A DNA stretch of 64,000 nucleotides. It comes from Ornithinimicrobium ciconiae. Its GTDB lineage: Bacteria; Actinomycetota; Actinomycetes; Actinomycetales; Dermatophilaceae. Positions 1 to 8,453 of this stretch are shown piece by piece. The translations under genes were made by a program, and so were the position numbers. Location of the stretch: NCBI RefSeq assembly GCF_007197575.1, contig NZ_CP041616.1, positions 3,348,001-3,412,000 on the forward strand. Reading direction: 5' to 3'. The stretch's first letter is position 1, and every line of letters starts with the position of its first letter. The notes below the pieces were generated by a model that was not told the origin of the DNA, searched no databases, and was given only the letters and a program-made list of their open reading frames with translations.

Positions 1-81
1 TGTAGCGGCTCAGTCAACCCGCGTATGCCGTGTCAGTGTGTGGCGGCAACATGCCAGGATGACGGGCAGGAAAGGAGCACC

Positions 82-438
82 ATGACCGCAGCAGAGGGTG
101 CACCGGGGGCACAGACCGGGCCGGAGGACTGGGGACAGCTGACGGTGATGGTGGTCCGGGACCGCTCCCCCGTCGGGTGGCACCTGCTGCGCGAGAAGGA
201 GCTGACCGACCAGCTGCGCGAGCAGCAGCTCGTCGCTGCCTTCCGCGAGTCCAGCGGCCGGCCGGACCTGGCACCCCTGCGGTTGGCCGTGCGGCAGGAC
301 GGAGCAGTCGCCGTCGCCGACGCGGACGGGCAGGTGCAGCCCGGGCCACAGGTTCCCGAGGTGATCTCGGCCCTGGCCAAGGCGTGGAACACCATCATCC
401 TGGTCGACGACAGAGTGGCGATCGGCCCCGCAGGGTGA
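82..438 (+). CDS. Hypothetical protein, N-terminal part of a frameshifted gene
   Basis: The 118-residue product is not recognised. Translation starts at the ATG preceded by AAAGGAG at a normal distance; an upstream in-frame ATG at 25 has no ribosome site and gives unlike-protein sequence. The frame ends at TGA just after the residues VAIGPAG. In the +1 frame the sequence reads GPQGEPIEEVPASVLREAP and runs straight into the next gene, so this is very probably the N-terminal third of one protein of about 428 residues, split by one extra C in the CCCC run at 426-429. Seen: both halves have good actinobacterial codon bias. Whether the split is real or a sequence error cannot be told here. Confidence 0.6.
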   Translation: MTAAEGAPGAQTGPEDWGQLTVMVVRDRSPVGWHLLREKELTDQLREQQLVAAFRESSGRPDLAPLRLAVRQDGAVAVADADGQVQPGPQVPEVISALAKAWNTIILVDDRVAIGPAG

Positions 439-463
439 GCCGATCGAGGAGGTCCCCGCGAGC

Positions 464-1366
464 GTGCTGCGTGAGGCACCCAACACCCGCCACGTCTACG
501 CCTGGCCCGACAAGGACCTGACCGTGGTCAGGACGGTCGCAGCCAAGCTCGGCGCGGCCTACACGACATACGAGCACGGGCGTGACGGCTGGCTGGTCCT
601 GGCCTCGGACTTCGCCCCCGAGAAGTTCCTCTCCCACCCGATGGACAAGATCGGCGCCCGGCACCCGTTCGTGCGCATGGCACGGTCCGGCGAGGAGCGG
701 ACGGTCACCTATGTCGCCGCCAAGGGCGCTGAGGCAGTCCATCTGCACCTGGACTGGGCACCTGCCCTGACCAAGGTGGTGCCGGACCGCACCCGCGGGG
801 ACGCCGAGGTCGCCGGGCTCGCCCGCTGGCTGACGTCGTCACGGGCGGGCGCACCCGAGCTCCAGCCGCACCCGGGGATGCCGGAGGACCAGCGGCGCCA
901 GCTGCAGTCGGCGCTGGACTCCACCGACGGCGCGACATTCCTGTCGGCGGTCGCCCGCGCCCTGGACTGCCCACCCGAGGTGGCTACCCTGGCGGAGGCG
1001 CCGCCGGAGAGTCCCGACCCGCTGCCGGTGGGCGAGCGCATCGAGCCGGCCACCCGTCTCGGCGTGGTCGGCCAGACGCTGGGAGACCTCGGCAAGGAGG
1101 AGCCCACCGGCAAGGGACCGGGGGCGATCTATGAGCGCTGGGTGAGGCGTCACCCTGGCCCAGGGCTGGCCCTGGGCGCCGTCGCGCTCGCCGTCGCGGT
1201 CGCCCTGCTGGTCAGCCTCTTCCTCGACGTCATCGACGGCGTCCCATGGTGGGTCCGGGTGCCGATCGCCCTGGGTCTGCTCTACGTGGGTTTCGGGACC
1301 TTCATGATGGCCGTTGCAGCCCGGTTCGCCGCAGCCGGGGCGGAGGCACGCGAGAGTGCTGAGTGA
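464..1366 (+). CDS. Hypothetical membrane-anchored protein, C-terminal part of the frameshifted gene
   Basis: The frame can start at a GTG, but open reading frame with good codon bias continues upstream of it to the C4 run, so this is best read as the C-terminal 300 residues of the preceding gene. The first 200 residues look soluble. Two hydrophobic segments follow near residues 228-248 and 258-280, separated by DVIDGVPWW, then a short charged tail. No known domain is recognised. The gene ends tail-to-tail with a minus-strand gene and overlaps its 3' end by about 65 bases. Confidence 0.6.
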   Translation: MLREAPNTRHVYAWPDKDLTVVRTVAAKLGAAYTTYEHGRDGWLVLASDFAPEKFLSHPMDKIGARHPFVRMARSGEERTVTYVAAKGAEAVHLHLDWAPALTKVVPDRTRGDAEVAGLARWLTSSRAGAPELQPHPGMPEDQRRQLQSALDSTDGATFLSAVARALDCPPEVATLAEAPPESPDPLPVGERIEPATRLGVVGQTLGDLGKEEPTGKGPGAIYERWVRRHPGPGLALGAVALAVAVALLVSLFLDVIDGVPWWVRVPIALGLLYVGFGTFMMAVAARFAAAGAEARESAE

Positions 1367-2072
1367 GCGGACGAGGGGACGCAACCCTCTGCCGGCCCTG
1401 GTCGCAGGACTTCAGGCACACGCAGGGGATTCCGCAGTCGGTCAGAACAGGTCGCGGTGCCGCGCCGGAGGTTTCGTGCTGGTCAGGGCCCTGCGCAACC
1501 CTTGACCCCGACTCGCGATGGTCTGGCATGGCCCACCCCGTGACCGATGCTGCCCGGTGCGCGAGGTCAAGGGCCAGCACCATCTCGGGCGGCCAGACGT
1601 ATTCGTCGTCGCACCGGTAGCCACGCAGCCAGGGCACCCCGTCGACGACGCGAAGATAGAACCCCTTCGGGAATGCGGGGTCGTCAGTGACCGGGGCCGA
1701 CGCCACGTGGAGAGACCCGGAGGGCACCCGACCCGCGGACATGATCGAGTCCGGGGCATCCGCCTGGTCGCGAAGAGCCAGCCGCAGGTCGGGTCCAGCC
1801 ACCAGGGGGCACAGGGTGAGGCCCTGGTCGAGCGCTGCGGTGAAGACCGCCGACTGGCTGCCACCCTCCGGCAGACCGAGCTCTCCGACCGTGCGCGTGA
1901 CAATCCGCAGGGTCTGCACGTCCGGTAGGTCGAAATCGGGTTGCTCCAGGAGCGTCTCGGCGAACGCGTTGAGCTGCACCCCGGCGGCGCTCAGTGCGGC
2001 CAGGAGGTCCACCCGTGGGCGTCCTCCGACCTGGATCGTGAAGGGTTCGGTGTCGCCTCGGACAGCATCCAT
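1302..2072 (-). CDS. Hypothetical protein next to a Ser/Thr kinase
   Basis: Start chosen at the ATG five bases after the kinase stop codon, giving MDAVRGDTEP; the two genes are almost certainly cotranscribed. Residues 1-165 look like a normal folded domain, with the conserved-looking stretch FYLRVVDGVPWLRGYRCDDE near residues 135-155. The last 70-90 residues are Arg/Pro-rich and unlike the rest, and the open frame runs on until it overlaps a convergent gene, so the natural C-terminus may be lost. In another frame the DNA at 1442-1465 is identical to the 3' end of the regulator gene at 27918. Function unknown. Confidence 0.5.
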   Translation of the reverse strand: MDAVRGDTEPFTIQVGGRPRVDLLAALSAAGVQLNAFAETLLEQPDFDLPDVQTLRIVTRTVGELGLPEGGSQSAVFTAALDQGLTLCPLVAGPDLRLALRDQADAPDSIMSAGRVPSGSLHVASAPVTDDPAFPKGFYLRVVDGVPWLRGYRCDDEYVWPPEMVLALDLAHRAASVTGWAMPDHRESGSRVAQGPDQHETSGAAPRPVLTDCGIPCVCLKSCDQGRQRVASPRPLTQHSRVPPPRLRRTGLQRPS

Positions 2073-2077
2073 CGTCG

Positions 2078-3178
2078 CTAGCCCCACGCCAGGTAGGCGG
2101 TGACAGCGAGCACCAGCACCCCGGCAAGCAGCAGCAGGACGGCGAGCGGGAGTCCCGCGAGACGCGCCGCCATGGGCGGCAGCTGCAACTGCGGGTCGGG
2201 CGGGTCCGCCACGCCGGGGACCGGCTCGAGCAACGGCGAGGCGACATCGCGCCCTGGCTCGGGTCCGTCCTCGGTCCATCCTGCTGGCAGGTCGGGCACC
2301 TGGTCGAACACCTCAACCTCCCCGAGCACCTCCTCGGGGCCACCGGTCAGCAGGCCGGTGGCAGCCAGGTCGGCCCGGGCTTGCCCGGCCGTCGCGGTGC
2401 GCCGGGCCGGGTCGAACTCGGTCAGGCGCCGGATCACCTCGCCCAGCGCCTCAGGGACCTCCGTGCCCTCCGGCAGCGGGGGCACAGCCGACCCGCCCCG
2501 GCCAGCCGACCCGCCCCGGCCAGCCGAACCACCCAGGCCCACCGAACCACCCTCGTGGGGACGCGCCCCGGTGAGCATCTCTACGGCACACCTGCCCACG
2601 GCATACAGATCGGCACGCGGGTCCGGGTCCCACCCGGGCTGGCGGCATTCCGGAGCGAGATAGCCCTCCGTCCCCAGCGTCACCGGCCCGTGCGTGAGGC
2701 GCGGCTCGTCGACCGCGGCGGCGATCCCGAAGTCGCTGAGGCGCAGGTGGGGCCGGCCGCGTCCGGTGGCATCGAGCAGCAGGTTGGCCGGCTTGACATC
2801 CCGGTGCACGACGCCCTGGGCGTGGATCTGCTCGAGGGCGGCGAGCGCCTGGTCCAGCAGCACTGCGGTCAGCCGCGGGGGCAGCGGGCCGAAGTCTCCG
2901 ACAAGGGTGGCCACCGACCCGCCGCGCACGATCGGCATCGTGAACAGGACCTTGTCGTCCTCACCCGTCCAGCTCAGCGGCGTCAGCACGCGGGGGTGTT
3001 CGATGCGCAGGCCCTGCTCGCGAATGAAACGCAGCAGGGAGCCTGCGTCGACCTGGCGCAGCACCTTCGCGGCAACGAAGTGCTTCTCCCGACTGTCCCA
3101 GGCACGCCAGACCACGCCGGAACCGCCCTCTCCCAGAGGGTCGACCAGCTCGTAGCGCCCTGCGAACATCTCTCCCAC
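2078..3178 (-). CDS. Membrane-anchored Ser/Thr protein kinase
   Basis: Eukaryotic-type protein kinase of 366 residues. In order: glycine loop in VDPLGEGGSGVVWRAWD, ATP-binding lysine in AAKVL, catalytic loop HRDVKPANLL, DFG in LSDFGIAAA, and APE in YLAPEC. A Gly/Ser/Arg-rich linker follows, made of repeated 18-base units around 2490-2550, then a second conserved block and a C-terminal membrane helix (LPLAVLLLLAGVLVLAV). Start is the GTG giving VGEMFAGRYEL, matching the start of its paralogue at 31804; longer forms add unlikely sequence. Kinase domain cytoplasmic, tail membrane-anchored without a visible extracytoplasmic sensor. Substrate unknown; the gene five bases downstream is the first candidate. 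Confidence 0.9.
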   Translation of the reverse strand: MGEMFAGRYELVDPLGEGGSGVVWRAWDSREKHFVAAKVLRQVDAGSLLRFIREQGLRIEHPRVLTPLSWTGEDDKVLFTMPIVRGGSVATLVGDFGPLPPRLTAVLLDQALAALEQIHAQGVVHRDVKPANLLLDATGRGRPHLRLSDFGIAAAVDEPRLTHGPVTLGTEGYLAPECRQPGWDPDPRADLYAVGRCAVEMLTGARPHEGGSVGLGGSAGRGGSAGRGGSAVPPLPEGTEVPEALGEVIRRLTEFDPARRTATAGQARADLAATGLLTGGPEEVLGEVEVFDQVPDLPAGWTEDGPEPGRDVASPLLEPVPGVADPPDPQLQLPPMAARLAGLPLAVLLLLAGVLVLAVTAYLAWG

Positions 3179-3404
3179 GAGCGACCACCTACGGACGGGC
3201 CATCCCATCCCCCACCCCGACCGCCCTCTCGAAGATCGTCTGCCAGCGGGGTGCACGATGGCACGGGAGATTGGAGCCACGGCCTGGGCTTCCAGGATGA
3301 CCTGTTCCCGGAGATCGGGCCGCCGGATCCTGGGGTAGGGCGAGGTCGTCCACAGGTTCAACTCTCGAGAGCTCGAGCAGCTCGCCGCGTGCCACACTGA
3401 GTCC

Positions 3405-4085
3405 ATGGCTGTCACCCTCTTGGATCGTGCGATCTACTCCTATGCAGACGTGGACCGCTTGGTCAACGTGCACTCCGGGACAGCCCGACGCTGGCTAGAG
3501 GGTTACACCCGACAAGGCAAGTTCTACGAGCCGGTCCTGCGCGAGAAGCGCACCGGGTCTGACGCAGTCACCTGGGGCGAGATGGTCGAGTCCAGACTGC
3601 TGGCTGAGTTCCGCAGACGAGGTGCCACAGTCCAGCACATGCGACCGGCGATCGCTCTGCTGCGCAAGGAGTTTGGTCGCTATCCGCTGGCTCACGCCCG
3701 TCCCTTTCTCGACGTCGACGGGAGGGAGTTGGTGCGTCAGGTGCAAGTTCAGGTCGGTCTGGAGCGCGAGTTGCAGTTTGTGGTCATTCGAAGCGGGCAA
3801 CTCATCCTGGCGGCGCCGACGGAGCGCTTCTTCTCATCCGTGGTCTACACAGACGACGTGGCTAGCTCCATCCGCGCCCACTCCGAGGCGCCGGGTGTCC
3901 TCATGGATCCAAATCACGCCTTCGGTCAGCCTGCGGTGCGCAACGTCCGCACTGACTCCCTGGCTGAGGAGTTCCGGGCCGGGAGCAGTTACGAAGACCT
4001 GGTCGATCTCTACAACCTGACCCCAGCGCAGGTCCAGGCAGCGATCCGGTTCGAGATGATCGCGAGCCACGAGATCGCGGCCTGA
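3405..4085 (+). CDS. DUF433-type antitoxin, VapB45-like
   Basis: The 226-residue protein has an N-terminal helix-turn-helix-like part (YSYADVDRLVNVHSGTARRW) and a C-terminal DUF433-type segment with EEFRAGSSYEDLVDLYNL, the layout of the antitoxin in VapBC45 systems (Rv2018 type). Its stop overlaps by one base the ATG of a VapC45-like toxin, as expected for a TA operon. CACACT lies six bases before the ATG and no ribosome site is seen, so the mRNA is probably leaderless. A 10-base palindrome CTCTCGAGAG at 3362-3371 could be an autoregulatory site. The antitoxin is intact while the toxin is not. Confidence 0.75.
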   Translation: MAVTLLDRAIYSYADVDRLVNVHSGTARRWLEGYTRQGKFYEPVLREKRTGSDAVTWGEMVESRLLAEFRRRGATVQHMRPAIALLRKEFGRYPLAHARPFLDVDGRELVRQVQVQVGLERELQFVVIRSGQLILAAPTERFFSSVVYTDDVASSIRAHSEAPGVLMDPNHAFGQPAVRNVRTDSLAEEFRAGSSYEDLVDLYNLTPAQVQAAIRFEMIASHEIAA

Positions 4086-4523
4086 TGGTGCGGGGTGCGC
4101 CGGTCTACTTCACCGACGAAAACACCCTGGGAGTGGGCAAGCTCCTTCGGCGCCAAGGCCGCAACGACGTCCTCTACCCCGGTCATGAGGGGTCTGCCCG
4201 AGGTGCCGCTCGGTGCGCGAGACGTTGACTGGTTGCCCCTCGTCGGCGAGCGACAGTTCATCGTCATCACTCGCGACTAGCGCATCCGCACCAGACCAGC
4301 AGAACTCGCTCTCTACCACCAGCACGGCGTCCGCTCGGTCTGGTTGGGCGCGAAGAAGGACCTGACCTCACAGGGTCGGATGGAGTTGTTCCTCCGACAC
4401 GAGGACCGTCTGCGGCGAGAAGTCGTCAAGCTTGGCAAAGGCCCGTGGGCCCTTTCCCTGACAACGCGAGGTCTGCGGCCCCTGCAACTACGTCCCCATC
4501 CAGAGGAGGCGCTTCGCACATAG
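4085..4523 (+). pseudogene. Broken VapC45-like PIN toxin
   Basis: From ATG 4085 the product begins MVRGAPVYFTDENTLGVGK, with the acidic FTDEN motif of PIN-like toxins, then leaves frame at the GGGG run at 4189-4192. The next frame continues with PEVPLGARDVDWLPLV and ERQFIVITRD, is stopped by TAG at 4278-4280, and after the stop stays in the same frame as RIRTRPAELALYHQHGVRSV and on to 4523. Removing one G and reading through the TAG restores a protein of about 146 residues of the VapC45 (Rv2019) kind. Two independent lesions make a true pseudogene more likely than one base-calling error. Confidence 0.7.
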
Positions 4524-4735
4524 CCTCGACCCCGCTGCGGCATCACACGAACGCTGGACCGGAGCGGCGGAGCATCCCGGACCGGCCGGAGCAGGGTCAG
4601 AGCACTCGGGCAAGTTCGACGCCTCTGTCGGACTCCGTGCTGGTCGTGGCCCTCACGTCGCGAGTTGGCTTGCCCCCAGCACCCATTCATCTCTGATGCC
4701 TGGCCAAGGGCACGCAGCAGGAGGACACTCCGGAC

Positions 4736-6103
4736 ATGGACGGATACTCCCGAGCACTGGACGTCGCGCACGACCACGCCGTGGGTTGGCTGGACTCCCT
4801 TGACCAGCGACCGGCGCCTCCGCAGGCGTCTATCGTCGAGGTGATGGCTGCGCTGGGCACCGACTTGCCCGACAGTGGCTGTCCGCCGGAGGAGGCCGTG
4901 GCACTGCTGGCGCGTGCCTGCGACCCGGGGCTGACCGCGATGGCGTCGGGCCGCTTCTTCGGGTTCGTCATCGGGGGCACCCACCCGGCGGCTCTCGCTG
5001 CGGACTGGTTGGTCAGCGCCTGGGACCAGAACAGTGGGTTGCGCACGCTCACTCCGGCTCACAGCGCGGTCGAGGACATCGCCAGCGCGTGGCTGCTGGA
5101 CCTGCTGGGCCTGCCCAGCCAAAGCGCGGTCGGCTTCACGACCGGGGCGACGATGGCCAACTTCACCGGTCTAGCCGCCGGTCGCGACGCCGTGCTGCGA
5201 CGAGCGGGGTGGGATGTCGCTCGTCGGGGACTCACCGGTGGACCTGCGGTCCGGGTGCTGGTGGGGGCCGAACGGCACGACACGGTGGACGTGGCGCTGC
5301 GCTACCTCGGTCTGGGCGCTCCTGAGGTCGTCGGTGTCGACGAGCAAGGACGGATCCTGCCCGACGCACTCGACGCGGCGCTCGGCCGGGGCGACGCCGG
5401 ACCGGTGCTCGTCGTGCTGCAGGCTGGCAATATCCACTCCGGGGCATGCGACCCGTTCGTCGAGACGGTGCAGACAGCTCACCAGCACGGCGCATGGGTG
5501 CACGTCGACGGGGCGTTTGGGCTGTGGGCTGCAGCATCACCCGATCACCGGCATCTCGTGGAGGGCTACGAGTCGGCGGACTCCTGGGCCACCGATGCGC
5601 ACAAGACCCTCAACGTGCCCTACGACAGCGGCCTGTGCATCGTGCGTGATGCCGGGGCGCTCCAGTCGGCGATGGGCACGCACGGCGCCTATCTGGTGCG
5701 GGACGAGGCCTGCCAGCCGCTGGACAAGGTCCCTGAGCTCTCGCGTCGCGGCAGGGCGATCCCGGTGTGGGCCGTGCTGCGCTGCCTCGGCCGGGACGGG
5801 GTCGCCGAGCTGGTCGAGCGACTCTGCCGGCACGTGACCGCCTTCGCGGACGCACTGCAAACCCTCCCGGGCGTCACCGTCCTCAACGACGTGGTGTTCA
5901 CCCAGGTCTGCGCCACCTTCGGTTCCGACGAGCGCACCGACGAGGTGGTCAAGGCGCTGCTCGCCGACGGCACGACGTGGATGACCGGGTCGACCTGGCA
6001 CGGGCAGCGAGTCCTGCGGATCTCGGTGAGCAACTGGTCGACCACCGAGGCAGATGTGGAGCGGTGCATGCAGGCTGTGCGGCGGGTCGCGCTCGCGGGA
6101 TGA
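4736..6103 (+). CDS. Group II pyridoxal-phosphate-dependent decarboxylase
   Basis: A 455-residue fold-type I PLP enzyme of the aromatic-amino-acid/glutamate decarboxylase group. Visible motifs: FTTGATMANFTGL binding the cofactor phosphate, HVDGAFG with the aspartate that holds the pyridine ring, and TDAHKTLNVPYD with Lys290 forming the Schiff base. Length is normal and the frame intact. GGAGG lies rather far (about 13 bases) before the ATG. The amino-acid substrate cannot be read from the sequence; related proteins are often annotated only as aspartate aminotransferase family. It stands alone, followed by the ECF42 operon after 100 bases. Confidence 0.85.
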   Translation: MDGYSRALDVAHDHAVGWLDSLDQRPAPPQASIVEVMAALGTDLPDSGCPPEEAVALLARACDPGLTAMASGRFFGFVIGGTHPAALAADWLVSAWDQNSGLRTLTPAHSAVEDIASAWLLDLLGLPSQSAVGFTTGATMANFTGLAAGRDAVLRRAGWDVARRGLTGGPAVRVLVGAERHDTVDVALRYLGLGAPEVVGVDEQGRILPDALDAALGRGDAGPVLVVLQAGNIHSGACDPFVETVQTAHQHGAWVHVDGAFGLWAAASPDHRHLVEGYESADSWATDAHKTLNVPYDSGLCIVRDAGALQSAMGTHGAYLVRDEACQPLDKVPELSRRGRAIPVWAVLRCLGRDGVAELVERLCRHVTAFADALQTLPGVTVLNDVVFTQVCATFGSDERTDEVVKALLADGTTWMTGSTWHGQRVLRISVSNWSTTEADVERCMQAVRRVALAG

Positions 6104-6209
6104 TGTCGTATCCGGGCCAGGCCGTTCGTGGAGTGGGTAGACGGTGGCCGTCCGGCTGCCGCGGGCGAACGGTCAGGACGCAGCACCCCCTGGCCGGAAA
6201 GGAGAACAC

Positions 6210-6602
6210 ATGACGCAGTATCTGATCAGCTTCAACGACGAGTGGGTGGGTGAGCACACGCCGGAGCAGCTGCGCGCCAAGTCCGCCTCGGTCGGAGTAG
6301 TCATCAAGGAGATGGAGACGGCCGGCGTCTTCGTGTTCGGCGACGGAGGCCTGGACGCCTCCACCACGCTGTGCAGCGTCACGGCGGTCGCCGGGGAGCC
6401 TGTCTTCACCGACGGCCCGTTTGTCGAGAGCAAGGAACACCTCGGCGGCTTCACCGTGATCGAGGTCCCCGATGACGCCGCCGCCCGCGACTGGGCCGGA
6501 CGGCTCGCGGTCGCCCTCGACTGGCCGCAGGAAGTGCACCGCTTCCCGCCGCCCATCGTGCCGGCGGAGAGCACCACCAACGACATGGCAAGGAGTGAGT
6601 GA
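6210..6602 (+). CDS. YciI-family DGPF-domain protein 1
   Basis: A 130-residue YCII-fold protein with the signature FTDGPFVESKEHLGG that names the DGPF family. Start has GGAAAGGAGAA just upstream. DGPF proteins of this type accompany ECF42 sigma factors in actinobacteria and are thought to be their targets; their chemistry is not established. It is the first gene of a three-gene operon. TGTCGT at 6104-6109 resembles the -35 element reported for ECF42 promoters, so autoregulation by the sigma factor is likely but unproven. Confidence 0.85.
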   Translation: MTQYLISFNDEWVGEHTPEQLRAKSASVGVVIKEMETAGVFVFGDGGLDASTTLCSVTAVAGEPVFTDGPFVESKEHLGGFTVIEVPDDAAARDWAGRLAVALDWPQEVHRFPPPIVPAESTTNDMARSE

Positions 6603-6603
6603 G

Positions 6604-6990
6604 ATGCCCAGGTATTTGTTGTCGGTCTTCGGGCCGACGGAGCGCCCCGATCTCGGTGGGTACGAGTCCAAGGAGGCGATGCTGGAGTCGTTCGCCGACA
6701 CCGGCGCCTTCAACGACAAGCTGGAGCGCGAGGGCCACTTCGTCTTCGCCGACGGCCTGGAGGCGGCGACCACCGCCACCACGGTCGACGGCCAGGGTGA
6801 GACGCCGGTCTTCACCGACGGCCCCTACCTGGAGTCGAAGGAGCAGTTGGGTGGCTTCTGGGTCATCGAGGCCGCCGACCTCGACGAGGCTCTGTCGCTG
6901 GCCGCCGAGGGGTCAAAGGCCTGCCGCGGCACGATCGAGGTCCGCCCGTTCCAGACCGAGGAGTCGTTCAAGTCGCTGCTCGACTCGTGA
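6604..6990 (+). CDS. YciI-family DGPF-domain protein 2
   Basis: A 128-residue paralogue of the preceding protein, one base after its stop. It carries FTDGPYLESKEQLGG in the same position. Ribosome binding is inside the end of the upstream gene (AAGGAGTGAGTGAG). Its last bases overlap the GTG start of the sigma-factor gene, implying translational coupling of all three. Role as for gene 1; whether the two form a heteromer is unknown. Confidence 0.85.
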   Translation: MPRYLLSVFGPTERPDLGGYESKEAMLESFADTGAFNDKLEREGHFVFADGLEAATTATTVDGQGETPVFTDGPYLESKEQLGGFWVIEAADLDEALSLAAEGSKACRGTIEVRPFQTEESFKSLLDS

Positions 6991-8231
6991 CAGACCCGCA
7001 GGTCGCTGAGGCGGTCGCCCGTGCCCACCAGCAGGAGTGGGCGCGGGTGGTCGCCGGCCTGGCACGCCGCTTCGGCGACCTGGACCTCGCCGAGGACTCC
7101 GCGGCCGAGGCGTTCGCCACCGCCGTGGAGCGGTGGCCCCAGAACGGCATACCCCCCAACCCCGGCGGGTGGCTCGCCACCACGGCCCGGCGCAAGGCGA
7201 TCGACCGGCTGCGCCGCGAGTCCCACCGCGAGGACAAGCACCAGGCGGCCCACATGCTGTTGGACGACACACCGCACGAGCCGACCGGCCCGGTCGAGGA
7301 CGACCGGCTGCGGCTGCTGTTCACCTGCTGCCACCCCGCCCTCTCCATGGAGGCCCGGGTGGCGCTCACCCTGCGCCTGCTCGGCGGCCTCACCGTCGCC
7401 GAGATCGCCCACGCGTTCCTCGTGCCGGAGACCACCATGGCGCAGCGGATCACCCGCGCCAAGGCCAAGATCAAGGCGGCGCACATCCCCTATCGGGTGC
7501 CCTTGGCGGGCGACATCCGGGAGCGGTGGGTGGGGGTGCTCGCCGTGGTCTATCTCGTCTTCAACGAGGGCTATCTGGCCAGCGGGGGCCAAGACCCGCT
7601 GCGCGTGGACCTGACGGATGAGGCCATCCGCCTCGGCCGGCTGCTGCGCGAGCTCCGGCCCGACGACGGGGAGGTGGCCGGGCTGCTGGCCCTGATGATC
7701 CTCACCGATGCACGACGCCCGGCGCGTGTCTCCCGGACGGGCGAGGTGGTGACGCTGGAGGAGCAGGACCGCGGCGCGTGGGACCACGCCTTGATCGCCG
7801 AGGGGCATGCGCTCGTCCGCGAGCGGCTCGCCGCCGTCGCGGCAGAGGGAGAGCCGCCCGGGCGCTATCAGGTGCTGGCGGCGATCAACGCGGTGCACAC
7901 GTCGGTCGCGTCGGCGCGGGACACCGACTGGTCCCAGGTCGTCGCGCTCTACAACCGCCTGCTGACCATCGACCCCTCGCCCATCGTGCGGCTCAACCGG
8001 GCCATCGCGGTTGCCGAGCTGGACGGACCCGACGTGGGGCTGGCCGAGGTCGACCGGCTCAGTGACGCGTTGGACAGCTACCACGCCTTCCACGCCACCC
8101 GCGCCGACCTGCTCCGACGGCTCGGCCGCAGCGGTGACGCGCGCGCGGCCTATGACCGGGCGATCACGCTGGCCGGCAACCCCGCGGAGCGGGCCTATCT
8201 GGCCCGGCGCCGCGACCAGCTCGCCGGCTGA
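6987..8231 (+). CDS. ECF42-type RNA polymerase sigma factor
   Basis: A 414-residue extracytoplasmic-function sigma factor. Residues 1-70 carry the sigma-2 region (EDSAAEAFATAVERWP, then GGWLATTARRKAIDRLRR), followed by LRLLFTCCHPAL, typical of the ECF42 group, and sigma-4 with LTVAEIAHAFLVPETTMAQR. The long C-terminal half (from about residue 170) is the helical, TPR-like extension that replaces an anti-sigma factor in this group, ending in repeat-like RRLGRSGDARAAYDRAI. GTG start overlaps the stop of the DGPF gene. The inducing signal is unknown. Confidence 0.9.
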   Translation: MTDPQVAEAVARAHQQEWARVVAGLARRFGDLDLAEDSAAEAFATAVERWPQNGIPPNPGGWLATTARRKAIDRLRRESHREDKHQAAHMLLDDTPHEPTGPVEDDRLRLLFTCCHPALSMEARVALTLRLLGGLTVAEIAHAFLVPETTMAQRITRAKAKIKAAHIPYRVPLAGDIRERWVGVLAVVYLVFNEGYLASGGQDPLRVDLTDEAIRLGRLLRELRPDDGEVAGLLALMILTDARRPARVSRTGEVVTLEEQDRGAWDHALIAEGHALVRERLAAVAAEGEPPGRYQVLAAINAVHTSVASARDTDWSQVVALYNRLLTIDPSPIVRLNRAIAVAELDGPDVGLAEVDRLSDALDSYHAFHATRADLLRRLGRSGDARAAYDRAITLAGNPAERAYLARRRDQLAG

Positions 8232-8297
8232 GGTTCAGGCGTGGAGGGGTGACCGGGAGAACGCGGTCTCTGACACGCCGGGCCCTACCCTGGTGCC

Positions 8298-8453
8298 GTG
8301 CCCGAAGACTTCCTCATCGCCCGCAACCCGGAGGAGGGCACGACGCTGCCCTATCTCCTGCGCATCCCGCTGGGTCCGGACGGCATCGTGCTGAAGTCCA
8401 AGGAGACGTGGGTGGATGCCGCTCTTTGTCGTCCTGGCCGACCCCGAGGGTGA
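8298..8453 (+). pseudogene. 5' fragment of an ERCC4-type nuclease-like gene
   Basis: GTG start with TACCCT six bases upstream. The product begins PEDFLIARNPEEGTTLPY and continues as LLRIPLGPDGIVLKSKETW, matching almost residue for residue the first 37 codons of the gene at 23678. I recall this N-terminus from actinobacterial ERCC4-domain proteins of 300 or more residues. Identity stops at about 8409; after that the frame is nonsense and ends at 8453. The DNA beyond the break belongs to another gene. The fragment keeps its own promoter and start. Confidence 0.6.

Noticed and set aside
25..81. An earlier start for the first gene at ATG 25
   Set aside because: No ribosome site, Cys-rich unlikely text, while ATG 82 follows AAAGGAG.
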